Of a DNA stretch of 64,000 nucleotides, positions 29,076 to 37,846 are shown one piece after another. The notes under the pieces are model-generated. The model saw nothing but the letters and a program-made list of their open reading frames with translations. It searched no databases and had not been told where the DNA came from. Every line of letters starts with the position of its first letter. The stretch's first letter is position 1. Source of the DNA: Leptospiraceae bacterium (lineage in GTDB: Bacteria > Spirochaetota > Leptospiria > Leptospirales > Leptospiraceae); contig JAGOHK010000003.1 of assembly GCA_017996175.1 (NCBI GenBank), positions 34,539-98,538 on the forward strand. Direction: 5' to 3'. Both the position numbers and the translations under genes were made by a program.

Positions 29076-29122
29076 TGGATTCGACGCGCTTCGCTTGCGG
29101 TTGGTGAGCCTTGTCGAATCCA
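29076..29122. repeat. Family E hairpin after the macroglobulin gene
   Basis: Perfect 10-bp arms TGGATTCGAC (29076-29085) and GTCGAATCCA (29113-29122) around GGTTGGTGAGCC. A related string (TGTGGTGAGCCCATCGAACC) is inserted into the family B copy at 37803-37824. The hairpin may stabilise or end the macroglobulin transcript; there is no T-run. Confidence 0.6.
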
Positions 29123-29373
29123 CACCACAGGCGCCGGCACGGAGACACTGAGGGAAGATTGGGATATTTTTTTTTACCCCTATCAACCCCGAAACCTGCA
29201 TAGCCTGACTATTGGGCGTGAGCGGATGGAGCTTAATCGAATGTGTTTTCTATCGGGGGTCTATCTAAGTTAGAACAAAAAAATAGATAATGGTGAAAGA
29301 AATTTTAAAGCAAAAAAGACTTTCTATTATTTTGCAATCAATGTAAAATAATAGTTAATAAAGGAGATTTACA

Positions 29374-29508
29374 ATGTCATTCACTTCAGTCCTATTAACT
29401 ATTTTAGCTTTAACCTTTAGCTTCGCCGGCTTGATTATTACAGGCACTCGGATTTTGAAGAAAGAAATCAAGGAGGAGTTGAGAGAGGAATTAAAGAATG
29501 CTAGATAA
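29374..29508 (+). CDS. Tiny membrane protein 1
   Basis: A 44-residue protein: one N-terminal membrane helix (LLTILALTFSFAGLIITG) followed by a charged amphipathic tail rich in Lys and Glu. A strong AAGGAG lies 8 bp before the ATG. The next gene starts inside its last codons (11-bp overlap), so the pair is translationally coupled. The topology recalls small regulatory or toxin-like membrane peptides, but no family is recognised. Confidence 0.62.
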   Translation: MSFTSVLLTILALTFSFAGLIITGTRILKKEIKEELREELKNAR

Positions 29509-29665
29509 AATTCTTTTTATTCTCTTTGCCCTTTTTATTGGATTAATATTCGCATTGGCTTTTACTTACAAAGAAATTGAAATTTATTATGATACGTTTA
29601 TGACGGTCATTACGATGGTTAGTTTCCTTTTAAGCGTATGGAGTTTTTTTAAAGGAAAGGAATGA
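29498..29665 (+). CDS. Tiny membrane protein 2
   Basis: A 55-residue protein with two membrane helices (ILFILFALFIGLIFALAF and TVITMVSFLLSVWSFF) joined by a short polar loop. Its ATG is inside the end of tiny membrane protein 1, downstream of GAGAGAGG. The overlap and the strong Shine-Dalgarno of the first gene support a real pair. The combination of a one-helix charged peptide and a two-helix hairpin is unassigned. Confidence 0.6.
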   Translation: MLDKILFILFALFIGLIFALAFTYKEIEIYYDTFMTVITMVSFLLSVWSFFKGKE

Positions 29666-29681
29666 AGTAATTTAAGTTACA

Positions 29682-30203
29682 ATGATAAGTATGCTAAACA
29701 TATACCCAATTCTATTGAATTTTCCTGGAAAGCTCGCTATCATTTCTCGTCCTCGTGGGAATGAAATCTTAGAAGAGTCTATCGAATTTTTAAAATCTAT
29801 AGAGGTTAATTTAGTAGTATCCGCGCTAACAAAGGAAGAAGAATTCGAATTGGGTTTGAACAAAGAAAAAGAAGTTTGCGAAAAGTATCGGATTGATTTC
29901 CTGCAATTTCGTATTGAGGACCGAGGAGTTCCGGCTAATGTTAGTTTGTTTCAATCATTTTGCAAAGACCTTGCTTTAAAAATTCAAGAAGGTAAGTCTA
30001 TTGGAATTCATTGTCGTGCTGGAATTGGGAGATCTTCTCTTATTGCTGCTAGTGTAATGATTCATTTAGGGTTTACTTCGAGTAATGCGCTGAGTATCAT
30101 TTCAGAGAGTCGAAACTTGAAAGTGCCAGATACTATTGAGCAGGAGAAGTGGGTGGGGGAGTACTATAAGTCGGCAATTGGTAAAGTTTCGGACATGGGT
30201 TGA
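29682..30203 (+). CDS. Dual-specificity protein phosphatase
   Basis: A cytoplasmic Cys-dependent phosphatase with the CX5R signature HCRAGIGRSS (Cys111, Arg117) and an upstream general-acid region RIEDRGVP (Asp near residue 81). The 173 residues and the fold match compact DSP/PTP proteins that remove phosphate from Tyr/Ser/Thr or small phospho-molecules. The start is not certain: ATGs at 29682 and 29691 are possible, with no good Shine-Dalgarno for either. It follows the tiny-membrane-protein pair by 16 bp. Confidence 0.85.
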   Translation: MISMLNIYPILLNFPGKLAIISRPRGNEILEESIEFLKSIEVNLVVSALTKEEEFELGLNKEKEVCEKYRIDFLQFRIEDRGVPANVSLFQSFCKDLALKIQEGKSIGIHCRAGIGRSSLIAASVMIHLGFTSSNALSIISESRNLKVPDTIEQEKWVGEYYKSAIGKVSDMG

Positions 30204-30321
30204 ATTGGGATTAGCCTTGAATTCAAATCATCGTATGACAAAAACTAAATTTTTTATTTCGGAGCGAAATTGCTTGACAAAACAGTTTAATTGACTATAA
30301 TAACTATAGGTATATTCCCAG

Positions 30322-31098
30322 ATGTTCAGACTCGTCACTTTACTGTTTTGTTTGGCTCTCTGTTTTTGTATGCGCTCGGAAGGAGAAAAAAACCCTGAAA
30401 AGCAAGACAAAAAGTCTAGTTCAGTGTTCCCTTTTTTATTATTGGCTTTAATCCAATACAAAGAAGCAAATCCACCCTGTAAATTGTTATCGTGTATAGC
30501 ACATCAGGCGCAATTTTTTACTCTTAGTTGTACAGAAGTGCAACAGTCGTCAAACAAAGCCTGTTCGGATGATCTTTGCAAATCACACCAGTCTGCCGGT
30601 GTTGAGGTTATTAGTTCGGAGAAATCCTGTTCTGAATTTGGCTTTAAATTTATACCTACTACGACGGCTAATTGTCATTATAATAGTTATCCAAAGTTGT
30701 TCCCTAGTGGACAGAAATGTGCTTCTATTGTCGTAGACAATGCAATAAAGAGTAATCTTTCCATTGTATTGGATAATAACGCTTTGCCCACTGTCACGTC
30801 TACAAAACCTGTGAATGAATTTGTTTTGATTTCGAAAGATGATTTGGTGAATATCGTGTTCTCGGAAAGAATTAATTCAAAAACACTTACAGGCTCAAAT
30901 ATTACAGCGACCGTAGCGGGTAATCCTGTTAGTCTGACGTTACTTACTGGTTCGAGTTTTGTAAACATACTGCCAAGTCCCATGGGCAACTCATGGTTAA
31001 CTGGTCAGGTCTATACAATTACTATCTCCGGAAATATAGAAGATGAATACGGAAATAAAATGAATCAAAATTATACTTTTAATTTTCAGGCTAATTAA
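30322..31098 (+). CDS. Lipoprotein with Big_5-like Ig domain
   Basis: A 258-residue lipoprotein (LCFC, Cys16). The middle part is Cys-rich (ACSDDLC, EKSCSEFGF, ANCHYNSY). The C-terminal 100 residues form an Ig-like Big_5 domain (DLVNIVFSERINSKTLTGSN and the closing DEYGNKMNQNYTFNF). Surface-exposed adhesion-type role is possible. The next lipoprotein gene starts at the base after its stop, so they form an operon. Confidence 0.72.
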   Translation: MFRLVTLLFCLALCFCMRSEGEKNPEKQDKKSSSVFPFLLLALIQYKEANPPCKLLSCIAHQAQFFTLSCTEVQQSSNKACSDDLCKSHQSAGVEVISSEKSCSEFGFKFIPTTTANCHYNSYPKLFPSGQKCASIVVDNAIKSNLSIVLDNNALPTVTSTKPVNEFVLISKDDLVNIVFSERINSKTLTGSNITATVAGNPVSLTLLTGSSFVNILPSPMGNSWLTGQVYTITISGNIEDEYGNKMNQNYTFNFQAN

Positions 31099-31980
31099 AT
31101 GCGAACTACGATTAAACTGATTTTAATTTTACTTTTGGTCTTTACTTGTAAAAAAGAAGCAGAACCGAATGAATTAGAGCAGCTTTGTTTCTTATTGGTA
31201 GGGGCAAAGGAAGAAAGAGAAGGAACTTTTAGTTTAGAACTAAAACAATCAGTGAACAATAAAATTTATATTGAAGCATATAGATCCCAGTATTCAAATT
31301 CAGAAAAATTTTATTTTTTTTCTGAGGATCAGGGCGATAGCTGGCAAAAATATAGCGAGCAAGTTCTTCCTTTAGGGCAAAGTTTTTCGGCAAACCTTGC
31401 TCAAGGGGAAACTCCGTTTGAAATTGAATATTCATCTGGTGGAATCGGTTGGCTTGTTTCTCATGTAAATTATAGTGTTATCTTTATTCGAAAAACTTCT
31501 GATTCGGGTGCGACATGGGTTCTTCAAAAAAAAATAGTGATGGAATCGTTTTATGGGAATCTTAAAATTATTAATACCAATGAAATTGTAGTATTTGTTT
31601 CTCCTAATTCTATTTTTAGAACGTTAGACGGAGGAGTCAATTGGAGTCAGAGTTTTTTGGATAGTTCTTATGAGTTTCAAAGTATGAAAATTTATAGTTC
31701 AGGTGTAGGATTTATACAAGGCAATAAACCTTATCCGAATGAACCGGATCATATACTTTTAGAGACAAAAGATAACGGGGTTTCTTGGACAAAAATTAAA
31801 AATTTAGTCGGATTTTATGATTCCTTTTTACAACTCAACGAGCAAGTTATTTTGCATACCGAAAAAGAAAATCTGTACCGCACAGAAGATTCTGCTAAGA
31901 CTTGGATCAAATTAGACAATGGTTTCGCAAAATATACTTACTTAGATCGAAAATTTCCTCGACTGCCTTGTCAATTTTAA
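31099..31980 (+). CDS. Lipoprotein with BNR/Ycf48-like propeller repeats
   Basis: A 293-residue lipoprotein (signal ending LVFTC, Cys16) with several BNR/Asp-box repeats of the type SEDQGDSWQKY, TSDSGATWVL, TLDGGVNWSQ, TKDNGVSWTK and TEDSAKTWIK. These build a Ycf48/sialidase-like propeller. No sialidase catalytic residues are evident, so a binding or assembly role is more likely. It begins directly after the stop of the preceding lipoprotein. Confidence 0.8.
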   Translation: MRTTIKLILILLLVFTCKKEAEPNELEQLCFLLVGAKEEREGTFSLELKQSVNNKIYIEAYRSQYSNSEKFYFFSEDQGDSWQKYSEQVLPLGQSFSANLAQGETPFEIEYSSGGIGWLVSHVNYSVIFIRKTSDSGATWVLQKKIVMESFYGNLKIINTNEIVVFVSPNSIFRTLDGGVNWSQSFLDSSYEFQSMKIYSSGVGFIQGNKPYPNEPDHILLETKDNGVSWTKIKNLVGFYDSFLQLNEQVILHTEKENLYRTEDSAKTWIKLDNGFAKYTYLDRKFPRLPCQF

Positions 31981-32324
31981 ACGGTCATTCGTCGAATTAC
32001 TAAAATGCAATGGACTTTGCCTTTTATTTCCTCAATCATTTACAAATATTCTTAAAATCTACGAGCAAGGCGAATTGAAAGTTGCCTAACCTCAAATATT
32101 CAAACCTGCCAAACCTTTCTTCAAAACTAAACTCAATGGATACGAGTGGTTTTGTGGAATAATTATGAAATGGAATTGACAAAGGTCTCTATCTAAAACA
32201 TAAAATTCATATACTATTTGTGGATTGGTTAAATCTAGTTAAGACTTAGAGTTTACATAAAATTGTATCGCCTTTGGAATTTAAGTTATATCATACACAA
32301 AGTTCAAAATTTAAGGAATCAAAT
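31981..32324. other. Non-coding 344-bp gap
   Basis: No gene is seen. A possible sigma-70-like promoter is TTGACA at about 32177 with TAAAAT 19 bp further on, upstream of the MORN lipoprotein. The spacing is long, so confidence is low. Confidence 0.35.
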
Positions 32325-33092
32325 ATGATCTTACGAATATTAGAAAATGCTAATAAATCAATTTCCAGCAATGGGATTTCCAATTTCCATTTCTTTAGGA
32401 AATTAATTTTAGTTTTTGGTTTACTTTGTTTATTTTCTTTTTGCAATCCGGAGCATCAAATGAAGCGACCCAATGGAGTTCCTAAGGAAGCAAATTTCGA
32501 TAGAAAAAAAAATATTTATACCTTAAATAAAGATCAGCATCTTTATACTTGGTATGAGTCGGGAAAACTTTATGCAGATTGCCAAACTAATTCGATTGGA
32601 ATTTTACACGGTGAATGTACATACTACTTTGAAACTAGCGACCGTATTTTGAGTAAAGGAAATTTTGTTAATACATTAAAAGATGGTCTCTGGTATTGGT
32701 ATTTTCCAAATGGAAATATTTATTACAAACAAAATTTTAATCACGCAAAACGACGAACCGATTTCTGGGTAGAAACCAATTTACTAGGAAATGAACACGG
32801 TTCTTACGAACGTTACTATGAAGATGGAAAACTAGAAGAGCGTGGCGACTATGATACCGGTTACAAATCTGGCTATTGGGAAAAATACCATAAGAACGGC
32901 AAATTAGAATATACCGGAAGTTATTTGCGAGATCAAAAAATCGGAAATTGGAAATACTATTACGCTGATGGAAAAATGGAAGCTGAGGAAAACTTTGGAA
33001 CTAAATCAGAATTTTTAAATCGTGTAACATATTTCCCAGATGGCGGTTTGAACTGTAAGAATTTTACAGGCAAACCATTAGAGTGTAAATAA
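32325..33092 (+). CDS. MORN-repeat lipoprotein (YwqK-like)
   Basis: A 255-residue lipoprotein with a long polar N-region before the hydrophobic segment and lipobox LFSFC. The mature part has MORN/YwqK-type repeats (YFPNGNIYYKQNF, YYEDGKLEERGDY, YHKNGKLEYTGSY, YYADGKMEAEENF). YwqK-like proteins are often annotated as antitoxins, but no toxin is adjacent, so a surface role is more likely. The ATG at 32325 has AAGGA 9 bp upstream; a reading from 32274 is less likely. Confidence 0.75.
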   Translation: MILRILENANKSISSNGISNFHFFRKLILVFGLLCLFSFCNPEHQMKRPNGVPKEANFDRKKNIYTLNKDQHLYTWYESGKLYADCQTNSIGILHGECTYYFETSDRILSKGNFVNTLKDGLWYWYFPNGNIYYKQNFNHAKRRTDFWVETNLLGNEHGSYERYYEDGKLEERGDYDTGYKSGYWEKYHKNGKLEYTGSYLRDQKIGNWKYYYADGKMEAEENFGTKSEFLNRVTYFPDGGLNCKNFTGKPLECK

Positions 33093-33097
33093 TGTAT

Positions 33098-33173
33098 AAT
33101 GTCATTCCCGAAATTTTCAGTCGGGAATCTCTACATTTTGAGACCCCCGACTAAAAATTTCGGGGGTGACATT
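33098..33173. repeat. Family C palindromic element
   Basis: Ends AATGTCA and TGACATT, with CCCGAAATTTT facing AAAATTTCGGG, giving an almost complete palindrome of 76 bp. Related copies lie at 37664-37763 and 51404-51502. It begins 6 bp after the MORN lipoprotein stop. Confidence 0.82.
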
Positions 33174-33185
33174 AGAAAAGCTATT

Positions 33186-33299
33186 TATACCATTTCTCAA
33201 AAAGAATTGCATCTAAGCAACTCAAATTAGTTGAAATGGTCTATACTAATTCACTTTTCTATAAAATCTTGCGCAACGATTAAGTAGAATTAGTATATA
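33186..33299. repeat. Family D element, overlapping a gene end
   Basis: TATACCATTTCTC, then AAAAAGAATTG, ending TAGAATTAGTATATA. It matches the element at 42019-42171, which carries about 40 extra bases in the middle. The right end overlaps the stop codon and last codons of the HTH gene at 33290-33577. Confidence 0.75.
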
Positions 33300-33577
33300 A
33301 TATTCTCAATCTCTTCGAGCGTATACTCTGTCTTATTCACATAACTCAGATAATTACGAATATCCGCAGAAGTACTTTTGGGGTCAATCTCCTTACAGGC
33401 TTTGACCCAATCTTGCAAGTCGTAATCGTAAAAACTTTTTTTAGGATAGGATTTTTTCAGTTTGTAAAACTGGTAACGAGTAATTTGATATTTTGTACAA
33501 AGAGAAGAAATAGTTTCTTTTTTAAGATAAAAATCTTTAAATAAATGATAGATTTCTAAAGAAGACAAGTTCTTCAT
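33290..33577 (-). CDS. Small HTH protein, unknown
   Basis: A 95-residue protein with a helix-turn-helix-like segment near residues 18-42 (ISSLCTKYQITRYQFYKLKK), resembling transposase orfA or other small DNA-binding proteins. No transposase neighbour is present. The C-terminal part is acidic. Its last codons lie inside family D repeat, which could have replaced an original end. Confidence 0.5.
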   Translation of the reverse strand: MKNLSSLEIYHLFKDFYLKKETISSLCTKYQITRYQFYKLKKSYPKKSFYDYDLQDWVKACKEIDPKSTSADIRNYLSYVNKTEYTLEEIENIIY

Positions 33578-33605
33578 AGATTAGCATTTCCTAATGTAAA
33601 GAAGC

Positions 33606-33696
33606 TTAGTTGGTTTTCGGGATTATTCATCCTGTAAATCATGTTAATCCTGTCTAAAAATTTTCTTCTACCGAAATTTAATTTAGGTTCCGTATA
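33606..33696 (+). repeat. Family A element, decayed copy
   Basis: GTTGGTTTTCGG at the left, ATCCTGTAAATCATGTTAATC in the middle and GTATA at the right end. The right inner arm is partly lost (CCGAAATTTAATTTAGG). The rest of the gap to 33904 shows no gene. Confidence 0.75.
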
Positions 33697-33904
33697 TTCT
33701 CAAAATCACTTCTGATTACCTAAAGTAACAATTTTGTTTGCGGTAAGTAATCAATACTGTGGTGATCACGTAATTGCTAGTTTAAAAATTACAAATTATT
33801 GCAAATAGCAAACAAAAAAAAATAAAACTAGACCTTTCGCTCTATTGTATCTGGGAACATTTAGGTGTATACTAATTTTACATTTTCGAAGAGAGGGTAT
33901 GGTC

Positions 33905-35230
33905 ATGAACTCTAAATTTATTATAATCGCTTTATTATTCGCACTCATTGGATGTTCCTCTAAAAAAGATCCGAATTATTTGTGGTTGGTCGGTCTAGTG
34001 CAGACAACCGCTGCGGCTGGGGAAACTAGTCCGGGGGCTAATAGCGCTAATGTGCCAGCAAACACATCTGCTCCTGCACCGATAGGAGAGCAAAATTTCA
34101 GTATGACCATAAGTGATCTAACTGGAAGTCCTACTGATTTTATATTTGATACTACGAAGACTTTAACTCTAGACATATTGGCTTATGACTTCGCTGAAAA
34201 TCCAATCAAAGGGGCGCTCATTCAAATTGGAGATGCAAATGATCCGACCAATTCCACCAGTTATTTCCAAGCGGTAACTAATCCGAGTGGAAATGTGACT
34301 GGAACCTTTACGATAAATTCTACAACTAGTAGAGTGTCGCTAGTTGTAATTTACAATGGAGTAGAGCATAGAACAGTAATATCTATTAAGGGAGTATATG
34401 CTCTGCGAAGAACTATGTATATGATTGGGGTTTCTGAACATGTAACCATTCAAGATGCGGATAATGATGGTGTTCCGGATGAAAATGACCCTTATCCAAA
34501 TGATGCTACTCGGTCGGTAAAAATCAATTATCCACCAAGCGGATATTATACAGTATCCTACGAAGACCTTTATCCAAAACAAGGGGATGCTGATTTTAAT
34601 GACTACACAATCCGAGTTCGTTACGAAGAAGACCTAAACGCAAAAGGTGAAGTAGTGCGTGTAAGAGGTTACTACCAACATGTTGCAAAAGGTGCGGGTT
34701 ACAACCATATACTTCGCATGAATCTACCTGGAGTAAATTCTTCTGATTATACTTTGAAACGATTAACTTCGGACGATGTAGTCGAATACCAAACCAGCGG
34801 AAGTTCTGTAGCATTCACTGGAATTGAAATTCTACCAGCGAGTAATACAACACTTAGCTCCTCCAATACTGCACAGGGGCAAACCTTTCAACTTGGAAAA
34901 AAAGCCGAGTTAGAAGTAATTCTAACTACACCAATTCCCAAAACTACACTGGGTTCAGTGCCTTATGATTTATATATCTATGTATTAAACACAAAACACG
35001 AAATCCATTTTGCAGGACGGTATACCAAAGCAGATGGAACAGACCAATACTTGGATGCAACTGGATTTCCTTGGGCGGTTATGATTCCTGGAAATTGGAA
35101 ATGGCCCTACGAAAAATCAGATGCTAGAACCGCCTACTCCAAATTCCAATCTTGGTATGAATCAAAAGGAACCGTTGATTTAGATTGGTATGAATTCCCG
35201 AACTTAAACTCTGTCTTTCCTTCTTTCTAA
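33905..35230 (+). CDS. LruC-domain lipoprotein
   Basis: A 441-residue lipoprotein with signal MNSKFIIIALLFALIGC. An Ig-like domain (about 60-150) is followed by a calcium-binding thrombospondin-3-type string DADNDGVPDENDPYPND and then the LruC/DUF4842 domain, typified by SYEDLYPKQGDADFNDYTI. Leptospira LruC is an outer-membrane lipoprotein, so surface location is likely. The ATG at 33905 has GAGAGGG 7 bp upstream. The two-component genes follow after 43 bp. Confidence 0.85.
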   Translation: MNSKFIIIALLFALIGCSSKKDPNYLWLVGLVQTTAAAGETSPGANSANVPANTSAPAPIGEQNFSMTISDLTGSPTDFIFDTTKTLTLDILAYDFAENPIKGALIQIGDANDPTNSTSYFQAVTNPSGNVTGTFTINSTTSRVSLVVIYNGVEHRTVISIKGVYALRRTMYMIGVSEHVTIQDADNDGVPDENDPYPNDATRSVKINYPPSGYYTVSYEDLYPKQGDADFNDYTIRVRYEEDLNAKGEVVRVRGYYQHVAKGAGYNHILRMNLPGVNSSDYTLKRLTSDDVVEYQTSGSSVAFTGIEILPASNTTLSSSNTAQGQTFQLGKKAELEVILTTPIPKTTLGSVPYDLYIYVLNTKHEIHFAGRYTKADGTDQYLDATGFPWAVMIPGNWKWPYEKSDARTAYSKFQSWYESKGTVDLDWYEFPNLNSVFPSF

Positions 35231-35273
35231 AAAACCTTTTGACTTTTCCCACACGTAGTAAAAAATACTGCGT

Positions 35274-36290
35274 GTGAGGAAAGACTTTTTACAAAGCAAA
35301 AGAAAAACTACAACGAGTAATTCTACTGTTATGAACTTTAGCAGTTTACTCGCGAGTATTTCCCCACTTCTTACGATGAATGAAGATTTAATCGTTCATT
35401 ATGTTAACCAATCTCTCCTAAAAGAATTTAAAACTAGCCAAGCTGAGCTAATCGGATTTTCCCTGTTTCATTCTTTTCCGATGAATAAGTCTGATAAAAA
35501 AAGTTTTTTGGAAAATCTAGAATTGTCTAAATCGAAACGAGTTCAGAATTGTGAATTTAAAATAAAAGAAAAAGTATTTGGTTATTCGGTATTTCGTTTT
35601 GCAAATGAAATCGGTATTATCCTCAAAGATATTACAGAAACAAAAAAATTACAAAAAAAAGTTTTAAACCTACACTCCCAACTTTTAAAACTCCAAGAGA
35701 ATGAAAGACAAAATATCGCCCGTGATTTGCATGACAGTGTGGGACAAACTATCTTAGCCGCTAAGTTAAATTTCAGTGCGTTCGAAAAAGATCCTGTTAA
35801 AATGCGGGAGTGTTTTTCAGTCGGTCTAAACCTAATTGATAAAGCAAGCCAAGAGTTGCGAGAGATTTATACAAACCTATTTCCATCATCTCTACGAGAA
35901 CTAGGGCTCGCGGCGGCAATTAAATCTTTTTTGAAAGACTTTACAGGAAGTGGAAATTATAAAATTTCTCTTTCTTTTAAAATGAAATCCAAACTAAAAG
36001 AAGAAATCCAAATCCATTTATTTAGAATCACACAAGAAATTTGTACAAATATTTTTAAACATGCAAATGCATCTGAAATAAAACTTATATTCGAAGAAAA
36101 AAAGAATTTGATTCATATAACAATTCAGGATAACGGAAAAGGTTTTGACACGGAGCTAATAAAAATGAAATCTTCTGGATATGGACTCGAAAACATAAAA
36201 AGGCGAGTAGAAGATATGGATGGCAAAGTAGAAATTCACTCGAAGATTCAAAAAGGAACTCAATTTGTTATCAAAATTCCCATCCAATAA
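35274..36290 (+). CDS. Soluble NarX/DegS-type sensor histidine kinase
   Basis: A 338-residue kinase without membrane segments. A PAS-like sensor domain (about 25-120) is followed by a HisKA_3 dimerisation domain with the phospho-accepting His153 in RDLHDSVGQT and a HATPase_c domain (about 240-338; DNGKGFD, SSGYGLENIKRR). The cytoplasmic PAS suggests an internal redox, gas or metabolite signal. The start is GTG at 35274; an ATG at 35331 is the alternative. The response-regulator gene overlaps its end by 26 bp. Confidence 0.88.
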   Translation: MRKDFLQSKRKTTTSNSTVMNFSSLLASISPLLTMNEDLIVHYVNQSLLKEFKTSQAELIGFSLFHSFPMNKSDKKSFLENLELSKSKRVQNCEFKIKEKVFGYSVFRFANEIGIILKDITETKKLQKKVLNLHSQLLKLQENERQNIARDLHDSVGQTILAAKLNFSAFEKDPVKMRECFSVGLNLIDKASQELREIYTNLFPSSLRELGLAAAIKSFLKDFTGSGNYKISLSFKMKSKLKEEIQIHLFRITQEICTNIFKHANASEIKLIFEEKKNLIHITIQDNGKGFDTELIKMKSSGYGLENIKRRVEDMDGKVEIHSKIQKGTQFVIKIPIQ

Positions 36291-36933
36291 AAAAATCAGA
36301 ATTTACCTAGCGGATGACCACCGTATACTCCGAGAAGGACTAAAGATGATTCTAAAAACTCATTCTCCCTTCGAGATCATTGGGGAAGCAGGAGAAGGAG
36401 TGAAGGCGCTCGAAGAAATTGAAACTTTAAAACCAGATCTTGCGATTTTAGATATTTCGATGCCGGGGATGACTGGAATTGAAGTTAGCCGCCATATTCT
36501 AAAAAAAGACAAACGGATAAAGATCATTATTCTCTCCAGACACGACAATGAAGAATATGTCAAACAAACCCTAAAGTATGGAGTTCACGGATACGTATTA
36601 AAAGATGACGCTGGAGAAGACTTACTACAAGCAGTAGAGTCTGTGATGGGAGGTAAAACTTACTTGAGCCCTAGGATTTCTAGTCGATTCGCGGATAATC
36701 ACGAATTACCTTCTTCTAGTAAAACCGAGGCACTTCCTGAACTAACAAACCGCGAAAGAGAAATAGTAAAATTAATCGCAGAAGGAAACTCAAACGAACA
36801 AATTGCAAAGGTACTTCATATTTCTCCAAGCACTGCAAAAGCACATCGAGCCAACACAATGAAAAAACTAGGTCTTCACAAAGCTGCGGATATTGTAAAG
36901 TATGCGATTAAGGAAGGGATATTGGAACCTTAG
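36265..36933 (+). CDS. NarL/FixJ-type response regulator
   Basis: A 222-residue regulator with a receiver domain (Asp63 in LAILDISMPG) and a LuxR-type HTH at about 150-215 (ELTNREREIVKLIAEGNSNE). The TTG start at 36265 has AAGGAA 7 bp upstream and overlaps the kinase gene, so the two are made together. Targets are unknown, but the LruC lipoprotein gene just upstream is a natural candidate. Confidence 0.9.
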   Translation: MLSKFPSNKKIRIYLADDHRILREGLKMILKTHSPFEIIGEAGEGVKALEEIETLKPDLAILDISMPGMTGIEVSRHILKKDKRIKIIILSRHDNEEYVKQTLKYGVHGYVLKDDAGEDLLQAVESVMGGKTYLSPRISSRFADNHELPSSSKTEALPELTNREREIVKLIAEGNSNEQIAKVLHISPSTAKAHRANTMKKLGLHKAADIVKYAIKEGILEP

Positions 36934-37668
36934 TTACTGACGAACACAGAGGAGTTTGTTTGTAGGTCCATTACAACTATCTGTAGTCCCAATATCTATT
37001 GATGCACTTCCAGTATTACCACCATTCCCTTTTCCACCGAACCCAGCATTATTATCCCAGTTATTATTAGAACAAGTAAAATTAGTTGTCCAATCATCAA
37101 ATAAACCAGTCCACCAAACTGTAGCAGCACTCGAATCAATAGAAGTTAATAGAGTTGCGCCTGCCCCAGTAAAATTAACTATCCCAGAGGCATTAGTTGT
37201 GAAAATCTTTGTGTCTGTCGAGCCATCTAATCGGAAATAATCAGTATTCGCCTTTAGAACCCAATCTAAATTTTCAGAAATTCCGGTTGAGCAATTAGCA
37301 GTAGAGCAGGCTCTCCTTGTTGCTAGTTGGTTAACTAAAAGTGCCTTATACTCAGTAGCCGCTCCAGGGACATTAGCAAAGTTTGCAGTTTTCTCGGTCT
37401 GGCATTTTGCATCTGCACCTGTAATACCTCCAATGAGAGCACCTGTATACGTTCCAACCGTCAAAAAAATATACTTATTCGAAGTCGTTGTAGTCGTTGC
37501 TAGCGATTCACCCGAAACTAATTTCTGTAAAATCATTAAATCAAATAATGCCCCCTTAGGAAAAGGATCAGAACAAGAACCTAAGAAGAGAATAATAAAT
37601 AGTATGCTTACTATGAAGTGGACATTGACTTTAGTGAGGAGAAGCAAAATGTTACTATAAGTCGTCAT
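36934..37668 (-). CDS. DUF1554 lipoprotein with repeat-derived start
   Basis: A DUF1554-type lipoprotein, a Leptospira-enriched family with the pattern TYTGALIGGITGADAKC, YKALLV and a Cys-rich end. The lipobox is LGSC near residue 34. The only ATG that gives a plausible signal peptide (37668) lies at the edge of a family C repeat, with no Shine-Dalgarno. A longer reading to 38052 simply runs through the repeats and into a neighbouring gene. The original 5' end may have been displaced by the repeat. Confidence 0.68.
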   Translation of the reverse strand: MTTYSNILLLLTKVNVHFIVSILFIILFLGSCSDPFPKGALFDLMILQKLVSGESLATTTTTSNKYIFLTVGTYTGALIGGITGADAKCQTEKTANFANVPGAATEYKALLVNQLATRRACSTANCSTGISENLDWVLKANTDYFRLDGSTDTKIFTTNASGIVNFTGAGATLLTSIDSSAATVWWTGLFDDWTTNFTCSNNNWDNNAGFGGKGNGGNTGSASIDIGTTDSCNGPTNKLLCVRQ

Positions 37669-37763
37669 TTCGAGGAAACTCAATGTTTCTCTCTTTGGTC
37701 GAAACATAATGCTCAATGACCGATTTGTTGACTTAGGTTGCCCTTCGAGAGCCTCAGGGTGAC
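37664..37763. repeat. Family C repeat, divergent copy
   Basis: Starts GTCATTTCGAGG and ends CTCAGGGTGAC. Related in layout to the copies at 33098 and 51404. It carries the ATG of the DUF1554 gene on the minus strand. Confidence 0.65.
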
Positions 37764-37773
37764 ACTGACTAGC

Positions 37774-37835
37774 CATCTGTGTTAATCGGTGTTCATCGGC
37801 GATGTGGTGAGCCCATCGAACCATGGTAATCTTTA
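37774..37835. repeat. Family B arm interrupted by a family E string
   Basis: GTTAATCGGTGTTCATCGGC is followed by the unrelated TGTGGTGAGCCCATCGAACC (family E) and then TGGTAATCTTT, the normal end of family B. This reads as one repeat nested inside another. Confidence 0.6.
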
Positions 37836-37846
37836 AAATATTCATA

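Noticed and set aside
32325-33092. Calling the MORN protein an antitoxin
   Set aside because: YwqK-like proteins are often so named, but no toxin gene is adjacent and the protein is a lipoprotein.
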